Source: Anaerolineae bacterium (GTDB taxonomy: Bacteria > Chloroflexota > Anaerolineae > SpSt-313). From it: a stretch of DNA of 6,109 bases. Within the stretch, counting starts at the first letter, position 1. Each line of letters starts with the position of its first letter. The notes beneath the pieces were generated by a model. The model worked only from the letters and a program-made list of their open reading frames with translations. It did not search any database and was not told the origin of the DNA. Shown here piece after piece: positions 1 to 5,823 of the stretch. A program made the translations under genes and the position numbers. The stretch lies in contig JAIMBM010000203.1 in NCBI GenBank assembly GCA_023511475.1, positions 1 to 6,109 of the forward strand, given 5' to 3'.

Positions 1-112
1 CCCCCCCCCCCCCCCCCCCCCCCCCCCCGCGGGTGGGGGGGGGGTGTTGGGGGTTTTTTTCCCTTTTGGGGGGGGGGCGGGGGGGGGTTGCCCCCCCGGG
101 CCACACCCCCCT
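1..112. other. Low-complexity homopolymer stretch, probable contig-end artefact
   Basis: The first ~112 bases are almost only runs of one base: 28 C, then G runs, seven T, further runs of G broken by single C or T, and C runs. No coding frame, RNA or repeat unit can be supported here. Such noise is typical of a degraded read or poorly assembled contig edge, not of real GC-rich DNA. From about 113 on, the sequence has ordinary mixed composition. I would not interpret any reading frame that begins in this stretch. Confidence 0.7.
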
Positions 113-394
113 TCTTAGGATTCCCCGCCCCCGCCGCCGCGGCGGGGGCAAGAGAGACGAAACAAGTCCGTCCTGGAAGGCGGCCTCGCCGTCCGCGGAC
201 ACCCCCTCCTACCCCCACTCCGCGGGCCGTGCGCGGCGAGTGGCCCCAGGGGGCCTGACCCCACCCTGCACAGAGGCCAACGCGCGGAGCGCCCCAGGGG
301 TGAGGGTCCTGCCTTGGCCGACGCCGCCACAGCCGCAGCCGGAGCCGACCTCGGGAGGGGGGAGGAGCACACGCCCCTCCCCTCCGTATCCGCC
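113..394. other. Non-coding region downstream of YHS1
   Basis: No frame in this stretch has a recognisable domain or a ribosome binding site. Open frames cross it on both strands, but they are proline/arginine-rich shadows of GC-rich DNA. The only structure seen is an imperfect GC hairpin, GGAGGGG at 354-360 with CCCCTCC at 379-385. It starts 9 nt after the YHS1 stop on the minus strand. It could help end that transcript, but it lacks a following T run, so it is a weak terminator candidate. Confidence 0.4.
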
Positions 395-604
395 CTACAT
401 GCCGAAGGGCTCTTCCTCCTCTTCCTCTTCCCCGGCAAACTCGGCCATGTCCTCAACGTACAGGTCCGGATCCTCGTCGAAGGCACGCTTGCACTCGGCG
501 CTGCTGAAATAGTACGTCTGCCCCTCGTAGACCGACTTGTACTTGGTCTCCTCGGGCACCACCTCCACTCCGCAGACCGGATCGATCACGGTCCTTCGTC
601 GCAT
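395..604 (-). CDS. Small YHS-domain protein (YHS1) with acidic tail
   Basis: A 69-residue protein that is almost entirely one YHS domain, a short fold linked to metal binding and often found in metal-handling ATPases or as stand-alone proteins. Visible motifs: DPVCG at residues 8-12, a Tyr-Gly-x-Thr-Tyr-Tyr-Phe strand at 26-33, Cys38-Lys39, and DPDLY at 45-49. The usual Phe-Cys-Ser is Phe-Ser-Ser here, so only Cys11 and Cys38 remain. The C-terminus ends in seven consecutive Glu (59-65). I chose the ATG at 604 because GGAGG at 611-615 sits 6 nt away. A GTG at 607, one codon earlier, is the alternative. The gene is paralogous to the YHS protein at 812-1036 and lies behind its own sigma-54 promoter at 718-733. 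The family assignment is firm. The physiological role, ligand and partner are unknown. Confidence 0.88.
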   Translation of the reverse strand: MRRRTVIDPVCGVEVVPEETKYKSVYEGQTYYFSSAECKRAFDEDPDLYVEDMAEFAGEEEEEEEPFGM

Positions 605-717
605 CACACACCTCCAGACTCTGTAGCTCTGTCTCGGGGCGTCTGTCGCCCCCCCCCGCCACCGCCCCCCAATCCGGCCCGCCCCACCGCACCAGGTAGC
701 CTCACTCGCCCCCGCCT

Positions 718-733
718 GGCAAAAACCGTGCCC
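718..733 (-). promoter_or_regulatory. Sigma-54 (-24/-12) promoter of YHS1
   Basis: Read on the minus strand, this is GGGCACGGTTTTTGCC. It matches the sigma-54 consensus TGGCACG-N4-TTGC with the invariant GG (732-731) and GC (720-719) exactly 10 nt apart; only the leading T is a G. The expected start of transcription is near 707, giving a ~100-nt leader before the ATG at 604. Sigma-54 promoters need an ATP-driven enhancer-binding protein, so YHS1 is probably inducible. No activator gene or clear upstream activator site was recognised. Confidence 0.82.
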
Positions 734-748
734 GCGCGTCTACGAGAA

Positions 749-779
749 AGGGGAGACGCCCTCGCCACGCGTCTCCCCT
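749..779 (-). terminator. Rho-independent terminator of YHS2
   Basis: A perfect 11-bp inverted repeat, AGGGGAGACGC (749-759) with its complement at 769-779 and a 9-nt loop. On the minus strand it begins 33 nt after the YHS2 stop codon and is followed by TTTCTCG. It ends the YHS2 transcript before the YHS1 sigma-54 promoter at 718-733, which implies that the two YHS genes are separate transcription units. Confidence 0.8.
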
Positions 780-811
780 CCTCATCTCCAGGGTGCGCGC
801 CCGGAGGCCGC

Positions 812-1036
812 CTATCCGCGTCGGCTGCCGCCTCCGCGCGTCCCCTCGCCTTCGCTCGAGCCGACGACTCCGGGCATCTGCTCGCCCACGTAGGCCTCCG
901 GGTCCTCGTCAAACATCCGCTTGCAGTCTGGGTCCGTAAAGTAGTAGGTGTGACCCTGGTAGGTCGAGGTGTACGGCGCCTCGCGCGGATCGACCTCGAG
1001 GCCACAGACCGGATCGGTCACCATCCGTTTCTGCAC
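812..1036 (-). CDS. Small YHS-domain protein (YHS2) with Gly/Arg-rich tail
   Basis: A 74-residue YHS-domain protein. The motifs sit at the same residue numbers as in YHS1: DPVCG 8-12, YQGHTYYF 26-33, Cys38-Lys39-Arg40, and DPEAY 45-49. The two proteins align without gaps through the domain. The Cys of the usual Phe-Cys-Ser is replaced by Thr34, leaving Cys11 and Cys38 as candidate metal ligands. The tail differs from YHS1: Ser/Glu/Gly then Gly-Gly-Gly-Ser-Arg-Arg-Gly in place of poly-Glu. I chose the GTG at 1036 because AGGGAGG (1044-1050) lies 7 nt upstream and because this start gives the same pre-domain length as YHS1. An internal ATG at 1024 is possible but lacks such a site. The gene is transcribed from a sigma-54 promoter at 1096-1111 and ends in a terminator at 749-779. 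Family certain, function unknown. Confidence 0.86.
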   Translation of the reverse strand: MQKRMVTDPVCGLEVDPREAPYTSTYQGHTYYFTDPDCKRMFDEDPEAYVGEQMPGVVGSSEGEGTRGGGSRRG

Positions 1037-1043
1037 AGGCAAA

Positions 1044-1050
1044 CCTCCCT
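1044..1050 (-). promoter_or_regulatory. Ribosome binding site fixing the GTG start of YHS2
   Basis: AGGGAGG on the minus strand, 7 nt before the GTG at 1036. It is 19 nt from the internal ATG at 1024, which is too far for initiation there, so it supports the GTG. Confidence 0.75.
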
Positions 1051-1095
1051 GCCCCGTGTCTGGGATGCGCTGCACACGGGTACCGACCCGCAGCC

Positions 1096-1111
1096 AGCAA
1101 GAACCGTGCCC
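1096..1111 (-). promoter_or_regulatory. Sigma-54 (-24/-12) promoter of YHS2
   Basis: On the minus strand this is GGGCACGGTTCTTGCT, matching TGGCACG-N4-TTGCW. GG (1110-1109) and GC (1098-1097) are 10 nt apart, and the trailing W position is T. It differs from the YHS1 promoter by one base over the core. Transcription should start near 1085, giving a ~50-nt leader to the GTG at 1036. Its upstream side faces the SDR promoter at 1136-1163, so an activator bound upstream could also affect that gene. Confidence 0.85.
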
Positions 1112-1135
1112 CCCGGCGCAACCGCCTCCCCGCTC

Positions 1136-1163
1136 TTGACACTGTACGCAAACCCTGTAGAAT
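1136..1163 (+). promoter_or_regulatory. Sigma-A-type promoter of the SDR gene
   Basis: TTGACA (1136-1141, perfect -35) and TAGAAT (1158-1163, one mismatch to TATAAT) are separated by 16 bp. The start of transcription should lie near 1170, giving a ~150-nt leader to the ATG at 1321. That leader has a perfect 6-bp hairpin (GGCGCA 1179-1184 with TGCGCC 1188-1193) and no riboswitch class that I recognise. The promoter is divergent from the YHS2 sigma-54 promoter, whose -24 end is only ~25 bp away. Confidence 0.75.
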
Positions 1164-1320
1164 GGAGAATGCAGAATCGGCGCAGGCTGCGCCCGTCGGT
1201 GTCGGCACAGACCATCCCGAACCCCGACTCGCGCCGCCGCCGTCCTGCACACACCGCCCCGGCAGGTTCCGGGCCGTGGGGAGCCGCCCCGTTGTACCTA
1301 GCGCGTGAGGAGCAGGTGCC

Positions 1321-2076
1321 ATGACCCCAGACCTCATCAGGTTGGATGGACAGGTTGCCCTCGTCACCGGCGGAGGAACCCCCCTCGCCCATGCCGCTGC
1401 GACCGCCCTTGCCGAGGCTGGCGCCGACACGGCGCTCCTCTACACCACCGGCATCGACGAGACCCGCAAGGCCATCGCGGCCCTCCGACGTCGCTGCATG
1501 GGCCTGCAGCTCGACCTCTCGAGAGCGACCGTCCCACAGCTCCAGGGCGCCATCCAGCAGGTCGGGATTCAGCTCGGACGCCTCGACATCCTCGTGAACT
1601 GTGCCGCCACCGCGGACGCCGTGCCAGCCCTCGATTGCACTGAGGAGGAGTGGGACCACGCCCTACGCGTCAACCTCCGCGCGTCCTTCTTCCTCTGCCA
1701 GGCGGCCGCCACCTACTTCCGCAAGCAGGGTCGCGGCAAGATTATCAACGTGGCTCCGCTCCAGCCGGCTCCGCCGCGCCGGGCCAGCATCGCCTATGCT
1801 ACCTGCAACAACGCCCTGGTGGCACTCACGCACCTCCTCGCTAACGAGTGGGCGCCCCTCGGCATCAACGTCAGCTGCATCATCCTGGGCCCTCCCGGCG
1901 CGAACGCCGCGATGGCCATCGAACCACAGGCCACCGCGCCCGTCGAGCCCGTCACCGCCGGGCGCCCTGGCACGGCAGATAGCCTCCCGGGCGCCCTCGT
2001 TTACCTGGCCTCGACTGCCTCGGATGGCATCCATGGCGCGTCGCTGCTCGTGGATAGCAGTCCGGCCTTGGCCTGA
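1321..2076 (+). CDS. SDR-family (FabG-like) protein with degenerate active site
   Basis: A 251-residue protein of normal length for a classical short-chain dehydrogenase/reductase, a Rossmann-fold NAD(P)-dependent oxidoreductase family. Recognisable parts: strand 1 and turn at 12-23, Asp65-Leu66, the VNCAA turn at 92-96 (normally NNAG), Asn118, Tyr159, the LGPPG loop at 189-193, and a GRPG...YLAS then VDSS C-terminus. Several key residues are lost. The TGxxxGxG motif reads TGGGTPLA (16-23), lacking the last two glycines. The catalytic Ser position is Pro146, and the Lys of YxxxK is Asn163. Only Asn118 and Tyr159 remain of the Asn-Ser-Tyr-Lys tetrad. The family is clear, but ordinary dehydrogenase activity is doubtful; a binding or regulatory role is possible. 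The ATG at 1321 is supported by GAGGAG at 1307-1312, 8 nt upstream. It stands alone on the plus strand behind a sigma-A promoter. Confidence 0.88.
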   Translation: MTPDLIRLDGQVALVTGGGTPLAHAAATALAEAGADTALLYTTGIDETRKAIAALRRRCMGLQLDLSRATVPQLQGAIQQVGIQLGRLDILVNCAATADAVPALDCTEEEWDHALRVNLRASFFLCQAAATYFRKQGRGKIINVAPLQPAPPRRASIAYATCNNALVALTHLLANEWAPLGINVSCIILGPPGANAAMAIEPQATAPVEPVTAGRPGTADSLPGALVYLASTASDGIHGASLLVDSSPALA

Positions 2077-2355
2077 CCACGCTGCTGCAACGTTGCACCG
2101 CTCACCTCGGTTATGTTTACCGACCTCTCCCTCGTCCAGCGGCTGCCCCAGTCCTCCCTCCTGACGATGGGGCCGCGCGCACCTTGCCCCCCTTCCGCGG
2201 GCAGGTTCCACGCGGACCCGTCCCCTGTTATGTAGAGCCCGAGTCGTCCCATCTTTCCCCCTCTGCGCCGCGATCCTGCCTGCGCCAGACTGAAGCACTG
2301 GCTCGGGCGAGGCTGGAACCGATCAGCCCACTGCCACCCGGTGCTCACTGATAGC

Positions 2356-2390
2356 AGGAGGCAACCCGCTCCCTCAGCAGGTTGCCTCCT
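2356..2390. terminator. Candidate bidirectional terminator hairpin
   Basis: A perfect 11-bp inverted repeat, AGGAGGCAACC (2356-2366) with GGTTGCCTCCT (2380-2390) and a 13-nt loop, lying between two converging genes. A short T-containing tail (TCCC) follows on the plus strand and GCTATC on the minus strand. There is no good T run, so intrinsic termination would be modest in either direction. Confidence 0.5.
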
Positions 2391-2420
2391 TCCCAGGCAG
2401 AGCTGTGTGTGCTGTGTTCA

Positions 2421-2455
2421 ACCTACGAGACGCTTCCAGCGTCTGCACCGTAGGT
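2421..2455. terminator. Two-tier hairpin downstream of the solute-binding protein
   Basis: The outer stem ACCTACG (2421-2427) pairs with CGTAGGT (2449-2455). The inner stem AGACGC (2428-2433) pairs with GCGTCT (2439-2444) around a 5-nt loop. A one-sided GCAC bulge (2445-2448) separates the stems. It lies ~109 nt past the solute-binding-protein stop on the minus strand, followed there by TTGAACAC, which is not a strong T run. It may be a 3'-end stabiliser, a terminator or part of a small structured RNA. The 13 perfect pairs are observed; the role is inferred. Confidence 0.4.
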
Positions 2456-2563
2456 GCCCTCCGGTGTCCCCTCTACGGGGCGCCACCACGGGCGCCCGCG
2501 TAACCAGCTCTCCGGGCGCTGCGCCATACTCCTCCGGCCGCCCTGGGCCACACCCCGCCACGC

Positions 2564-3955
2564 TCACCACGCAAGGGCGCGGCCATCCTCTCCAGCCTCC
2601 CGGTACGCCCTCTGCGCCACGCGCTCCACTGCGGCAAGGATGGCCCCGAGCCGCGCCGGATTCTCCACGTACTCGCATACTCCCTCGCGGAACGCCTCAG
2701 CCACGGCTGGCGGCATCTGGCACGACGCATCCAGTCGCACCACCGCCGCCTCCGCGAGCTGCCGGGCCGCGCGCCGGCTCAGCGGATCCGCATACTCCTT
2801 CAGCCCGATGCCACACCCGGCAGGGATGAACCCACCTCGCCGCATCCACACTACCTGGGCCTCGACGCTCGCAAGGTGCCTCAGCAGGGCCACCGACTGC
2901 GGCGTGGCCCGCAACAGGGCCAGCGCCTCCACATCGGCCACCACCGCAGGACCCTCCCCCTCCCCAAACGGCGGCATCGGGAAAAAGTCACACTCCCGCC
3001 CCGGCCCCTGCAGCGGCGCCCGCTTCGCCACCCGCGGCACCACGGCCGACCCCTGCAGGTGCAGGTAGGCCTCCGGAACGGCACCGTAGAGCAGTCCCAT
3101 GGCCTCTTCCCCGTCCATCTCCAGGGCTCGGCGCACCCCGCCGCTCACACACCTTGGGCGCCCCACGATCTCCGCCCATCGCTCGAATGCGTCGCGCACC
3201 GCGGGATCCGTCCACGGGATCGCGTGGCGCACCCAGCGATCGTAGGTCTCTGCCCCGCTCGCCCTCAACAGGATGTTCTCTATCCAGTCTGTGCCTGCCT
3301 CCCCGCGAGCCGCGCTCCCATCCAGGGCCAGCGCCCATGGGCTGAGACCGCTGTCGGCGATCGCCCCGCTCAGAGCGATCATCTCTTTCCATGTCAGGGG
3401 GATAGTCCATTTGCGCCTGCGGAACTCCTCGGCGTTGTACCAGACGATGCTCTCGTTGGACACCCGGTAGGGAAGCCCGAAAAGCTCACCTCCGACGCTC
3501 GCCGCCTCCAGCCACCCCTCCGGAAACCGGCCCCGTGCCAGCGAGGCTCCGAGCAACCCGCTCAGCCCGGCCAAACGCCCCTCACCCGCCAGCTTTCTGA
3601 CCAGCCCAAGGCTGGGAGTCACCGCGAGGTCCGGCGCCGCGCCCGCCGCAATGCGCGCGATGAGCACGCTCGACACATCGGGGGTCGACTCGAACGTGAT
3701 CCGCACGTCATACTGCCGGCAGAAAGGCTCCACAACCGCCCAGAAGCTGTCCAGATCGGGGCCCGTCCACGGCCCCAGCAGCGTCACCTCCGTGCCCGCC
3801 AGCTCTTCCGGCCGCGCCTCAACCACCGCTGCCGACAGGTAACTCTGCACCGGGACAGCGTCCCCTCCCGCGGGAGCTCCCTGCCCACGGGCACCGCCGA
3901 TCACCAGCACCGTCAGGCACAGGACAAACAGGGTCCCGCGGCAACGACGCCCCAA
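2564..3955 (-). CDS. Secreted extracellular solute-binding protein, AglE-like (ABC sugar uptake)
   Basis: 463 residues from the chosen start. Residues 1-24 form a signal peptide: a Gly-Arg-Arg n-region, a hydrophobic core of Leu/Val/Ile at 9-19, and a likely signal peptidase I cut after Ala-Arg-Gly (22-24). There is no lipobox Cys. The mature part has features of family-1 sugar-binding proteins close to alpha-glucoside-binding AglE: VTLLGPWTG (57-65), APDLAV (107-112), LFGLPYRVSNESIVWY (158-173), PLTWKEM (186-192), and TDWIENILLRASGAETYDRW (222-241). It should capture a sugar outside the membrane for an ABC permease, but no permease or ATPase gene is adjacent, so it looks orphaned. The TTG at 3955 was chosen because it gives a clean signal peptide and has GGAGAGAGGAG (3966-3976) 10 nt upstream. 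A GTG at 4009 is the main alternative; upstream in-frame extension to 4300 has no family match. Sugar specificity is inference. Confidence 0.83.
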   Translation of the reverse strand: MGRRCRGTLFVLCLTVLVIGGARGQGAPAGGDAVPVQSYLSAAVVEARPEELAGTEVTLLGPWTGPDLDSFWAVVEPFCRQYDVRITFESTPDVSSVLIARIAAGAAPDLAVTPSLGLVRKLAGEGRLAGLSGLLGASLARGRFPEGWLEAASVGGELFGLPYRVSNESIVWYNAEEFRRRKWTIPLTWKEMIALSGAIADSGLSPWALALDGSAARGEAGTDWIENILLRASGAETYDRWVRHAIPWTDPAVRDAFERWAEIVGRPRCVSGGVRRALEMDGEEAMGLLYGAVPEAYLHLQGSAVVPRVAKRAPLQGPGRECDFFPMPPFGEGEGPAVVADVEALALLRATPQSVALLRHLASVEAQVVWMRRGGFIPAGCGIGLKEYADPLSRRAARQLAEAAVVRLDASCQMPPAVAEAFREGVCEYVENPARLGAILAAVERVAQRAYREAGEDGRALAW

Positions 3956-4528
3956 TCCCCTCGCGCTCCTCTCTCCGCTGGTCGCACCCGCGGATGAGTG
4001 TGTTGGCACCGCCGACGAGATCAGAGCCCTGGCACCAGCTCCCTTCCCCTCCCCGCGACCGCCCGCCATCCCACCGGACGACGACAACAGCCATCCAGGG
4101 CTGCGCGCATCGAGGGGGATCATCGCCCTGCAGTTGACCCAGGCATGGCAACCGAGGGCAGGCGCACCTATCCGGAGCAACTCCGGCCCAGCGGCCCAAC
4201 CGGGAGCACGGCCTTTCGCTTGGGTCTTGCGGCGGGGCTTCATCCCGTAGTCCGCCCCGGATCGCCCTGGCCGTGCTTCCCTGAGGGCGCCCTCCTGCAA
4301 CCCTCCAGGATAGGCTGTGTGAGCCGGGGCAGCGCGCGGCCGTCTCGGGCCACCGGGGATCGATCCACCCGGCCAGCCCGCAGCCTGCCTCTGCCGCCCG
4401 GCGCTTGGCGCAGGCAGGCCTCACAGCCCGCCTGCGGTATGCGGCCCGGTGCCGGCCAGGGCTTCCCATCCCCGGCCGCGACCCGGGCCAAGAGGTAATC
4501 GCTGGCAAACTACCACAAGGGCTAGTGC
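3956..4528 (-). other. Long structured leader or ncRNA region driven by sigma-54
   Basis: 573 bp with no gene I can support, lying between a sigma-54 promoter (4529-4544) and the solute-binding protein start. It contains several strong stems: GGCCCGG/CCGGGCC plus inner GGCC/GGCC (4443-4489), an 8-bp perfect stem GCCTGCCT/AGGCAGGC (4383-4419), the palindrome GAGGGCGCCCTC (4283-4294), and CCGGAG-CAA-CTCCGG (4172-4186). Such stems arise easily in GC-rich DNA. Still, their placement right after a promoter suggests a long 5' leader or a separate RNA. Open frames here, including an 83-codon one at 4240-4491 starting with TTG, lack ribosome binding sites and recognisable domains. Confidence 0.45.
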
Positions 4529-4544
4529 AGCAAAAAGCGTGCCA
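4529..4544 (-). promoter_or_regulatory. Consensus-perfect sigma-54 promoter past the DUF362 gene
   Basis: On the minus strand this is TGGCACGCTTTTTGCT, an exact match to TGGCACG-N4-TTGCW, with GG (4543-4542) and GC (4531-4530) 10 nt apart. It begins 4 bases after the DUF362 stop codon (4549-4551). Transcription should start near 4518 and run through the structured leader toward the solute-binding protein at 3955, ~560 nt away. It shares its core with the two YHS promoters. Confidence 0.85.
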
Positions 4545-4548
4545 CCCA

Positions 4549-5823
4549 CTACCCGCCGAAGAGGAGCCGCCCCAGCCAAGGCCGGCGCAACTCCACCGCC
4601 AGCTCGGGGCACAGCTCGTGGCAGCAGTAGCAGCGGATGCAGCGATCGAGGTCCATTGCCGCGCGGCCGTCCACCACGGTGATCGCCTGCACCGGACAAT
4701 GCTTTGCACAGTACCCACAGCCGGTGCAACGGCTGCCCGCCTGCGGGGAGACCAGCATCTGCCCCATCGCCCACCGCCGCAGGGGCCCGGGGAGCGTCCC
4801 GACATCATAGGCGGCGGCCGGGACCTCACCCTCCGCCACCGGCACGCCATCAGCGGGGCGCACGGCGAGCAGCGGCATCACGTGACGCCGCAGCCACCGC
4901 GGCACGAGGCCCGGATCGACCTGCGCTGCCGTCCCCGCCCTGAAGCCCTGAAACAGCAGCCCCTCGAGGGGGTCGCCACGCAACTCGATATCCTCCAGCC
5001 GGCCGCTTGTCAGGCCCCGCTCCGCTGCCACCTGCAGCGGCGGGCTCGAGAGCGGCTCCCAGCCCGCCAGGGACATAGCGACCACGTCCTCCGCGACCGG
5101 GTCGGCGCTCGCCAGAACCACCTTGCCCGGGAAGGGGTCGCCGCCTGAAGGGCCGTTGCCGTCCATGGCCACGATGCCATCCATGATGGAGAGCACCGGC
5201 CGGATGCAGAGCATGATATCCACCAGCCCTGAGGAAAAGTCCAGTGCCTTTGGCAATCGGGCATGGTATGCGGCTTTCAGCACCCCGGGCACGACGCCGA
5301 AGAGGTTCTTCACCGCCCCGGTCAGCCGCGTGAGGTTGTGGGTCTTGAGCTTGGGGAGGTTGATCACGGCGTCGGCCTCGGTTACGGCAGCCATCACATC
5401 GATCAACTTGAGCAGCGCACCATTGGGGTTGGGCACCTGCACCCCGCGCACGTCATAGCTCAGCTCCGCGCCGGTCTCCTCGGCGACGTCGATCATGCCG
5501 GTCCGCCGGTAGACCCGCTTCAAGAGCGACGTCGTCAGCCCACCCCCCGGAGCGTCCGCGATGACTGCGGTCGCCCCCGCCTCCTGCACCAGCCGCACGG
5601 CAGCCCGCACCACCGCCGGATGCGTCGTCGCCGCTGCCTCCGGCGGCGACGGCCGCAGCAGGTTCGGCTTGACGAGCACCCTCTGGCCTGGACGCACGAA
5701 CCGCCCGAGCCCCCCGAGCAGGTCCACGCTGCGCCGCACCGCAGCCTCGACGCGCTCAACGTCATAGTCCTCGCACCGCACGATGGAGACGACCGGCCTC
5801 TCGTCCATAGCACCCCCCGCCAC
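4549..5823 (-). CDS. DUF362 protein with C-terminal 2[4Fe-4S] ferredoxin domain
   Basis: 424 residues. Residues ~10-300 form a DUF362 domain (COG2006, an uncharacterised family): VSIVRCEDYD (12-21), VKPN (51-54), THP (67-69), LPKLKTH (156-162), GAVKNLFGVVPG (169-180), and MDGIVAMDGNGPSGG (214-228). Residues 366-409 are a bacterial-type ferredoxin: cluster I from Cys366, 369, 372 and 376-Pro; cluster II from Cys395, 398, 401 and 405-Pro, with an extra Cys400. Both cluster motifs are intact, so electron transfer or cluster-based chemistry in the cytoplasm is likely; the substrate is unknown. No signal peptide or membrane segment is seen. GTG at 5823 has GGAG (5830-5833) 6 nt upstream. ATG at 5808 (419 residues, preceded by a G run) fits the usual family N-terminus equally well. 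A sigma-A-like promoter lies just upstream, and a sigma-54 promoter follows its stop. A single-gene unit by spacing. Confidence 0.9.
   Translation of the reverse strand: MAGGAMDERPVVSIVRCEDYDVERVEAAVRRSVDLLGGLGRFVRPGQRVLVKPNLLRPSPPEAAATTHPAVVRAAVRLVQEAGATAVIADAPGGGLTTSLLKRVYRRTGMIDVAEETGAELSYDVRGVQVPNPNGALLKLIDVMAAVTEADAVINLPKLKTHNLTRLTGAVKNLFGVVPGVLKAAYHARLPKALDFSSGLVDIMLCIRPVLSIMDGIVAMDGNGPSGGDPFPGKVVLASADPVAEDVVAMSLAGWEPLSSPPLQVAAERGLTSGRLEDIELRGDPLEGLLFQGFRAGTAAQVDPGLVPRWLRRHVMPLLAVRPADGVPVAEGEVPAAAYDVGTLPGPLRRWAMGQMLVSPQAGSRCTGCGYCAKHCPVQAITVVDGRAAMDLDRCIRCYCCHELCPELAVELRRPWLGRLLFGG

Larger units (their letters stand above)
2077..2563. other. Convergent intergenic region with hairpins, no gene seen
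   Basis: 487 bp between the stop codons of the SDR gene (plus) and the solute-binding protein (minus). No frame has both a ribosome binding site and a recognisable product. It holds a 12-nt palindrome TGCAACGTTGCA (2086-2097, 9 nt past the SDR stop), the two hairpins listed separately at 2356-2390 and 2421-2455, and a 7-bp GC stem GGGCGCC/GGCGCCC at 2478-2497. These stems probably end the two converging transcripts. Confidence 0.5.

Noticed and set aside
314..1324. 336-codon open frame on the plus strand
   Set aside because: It runs antisense across both YHS genes, is rich in Pro/Arg/Ala, and shows no domain; the YHS proteins opposite are clearly real.
2113..2235. 40-codon plus-strand frame after the SDR gene
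   Set aside because: No ribosome binding site before the ATG and no recognisable sequence.
2876..3997. 373-codon open frame on the plus strand
   Set aside because: Antisense shadow of the solute-binding protein, with Arg/Pro/His-rich low-information sequence and no family motif.
3956..4300. In-frame N-terminal extension of the solute-binding protein
   Set aside because: It would bury the signal peptide more than 100 residues inside the protein and has no family match or ribosome binding site.
4240..4491. 83-codon minus-strand frame with a Cys-Glu-Ala-Cys motif
   Set aside because: TTG start without a ribosome binding site, no recognisable domain; treated as part of the structured leader.
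3819..4850. 343-codon open frame on the minus strand
   Set aside because: It overlaps both the DUF362 C-terminus and the solute-binding protein N-terminus in another frame, with Trp/Arg/Cys-rich composition typical of a GC-driven shadow.
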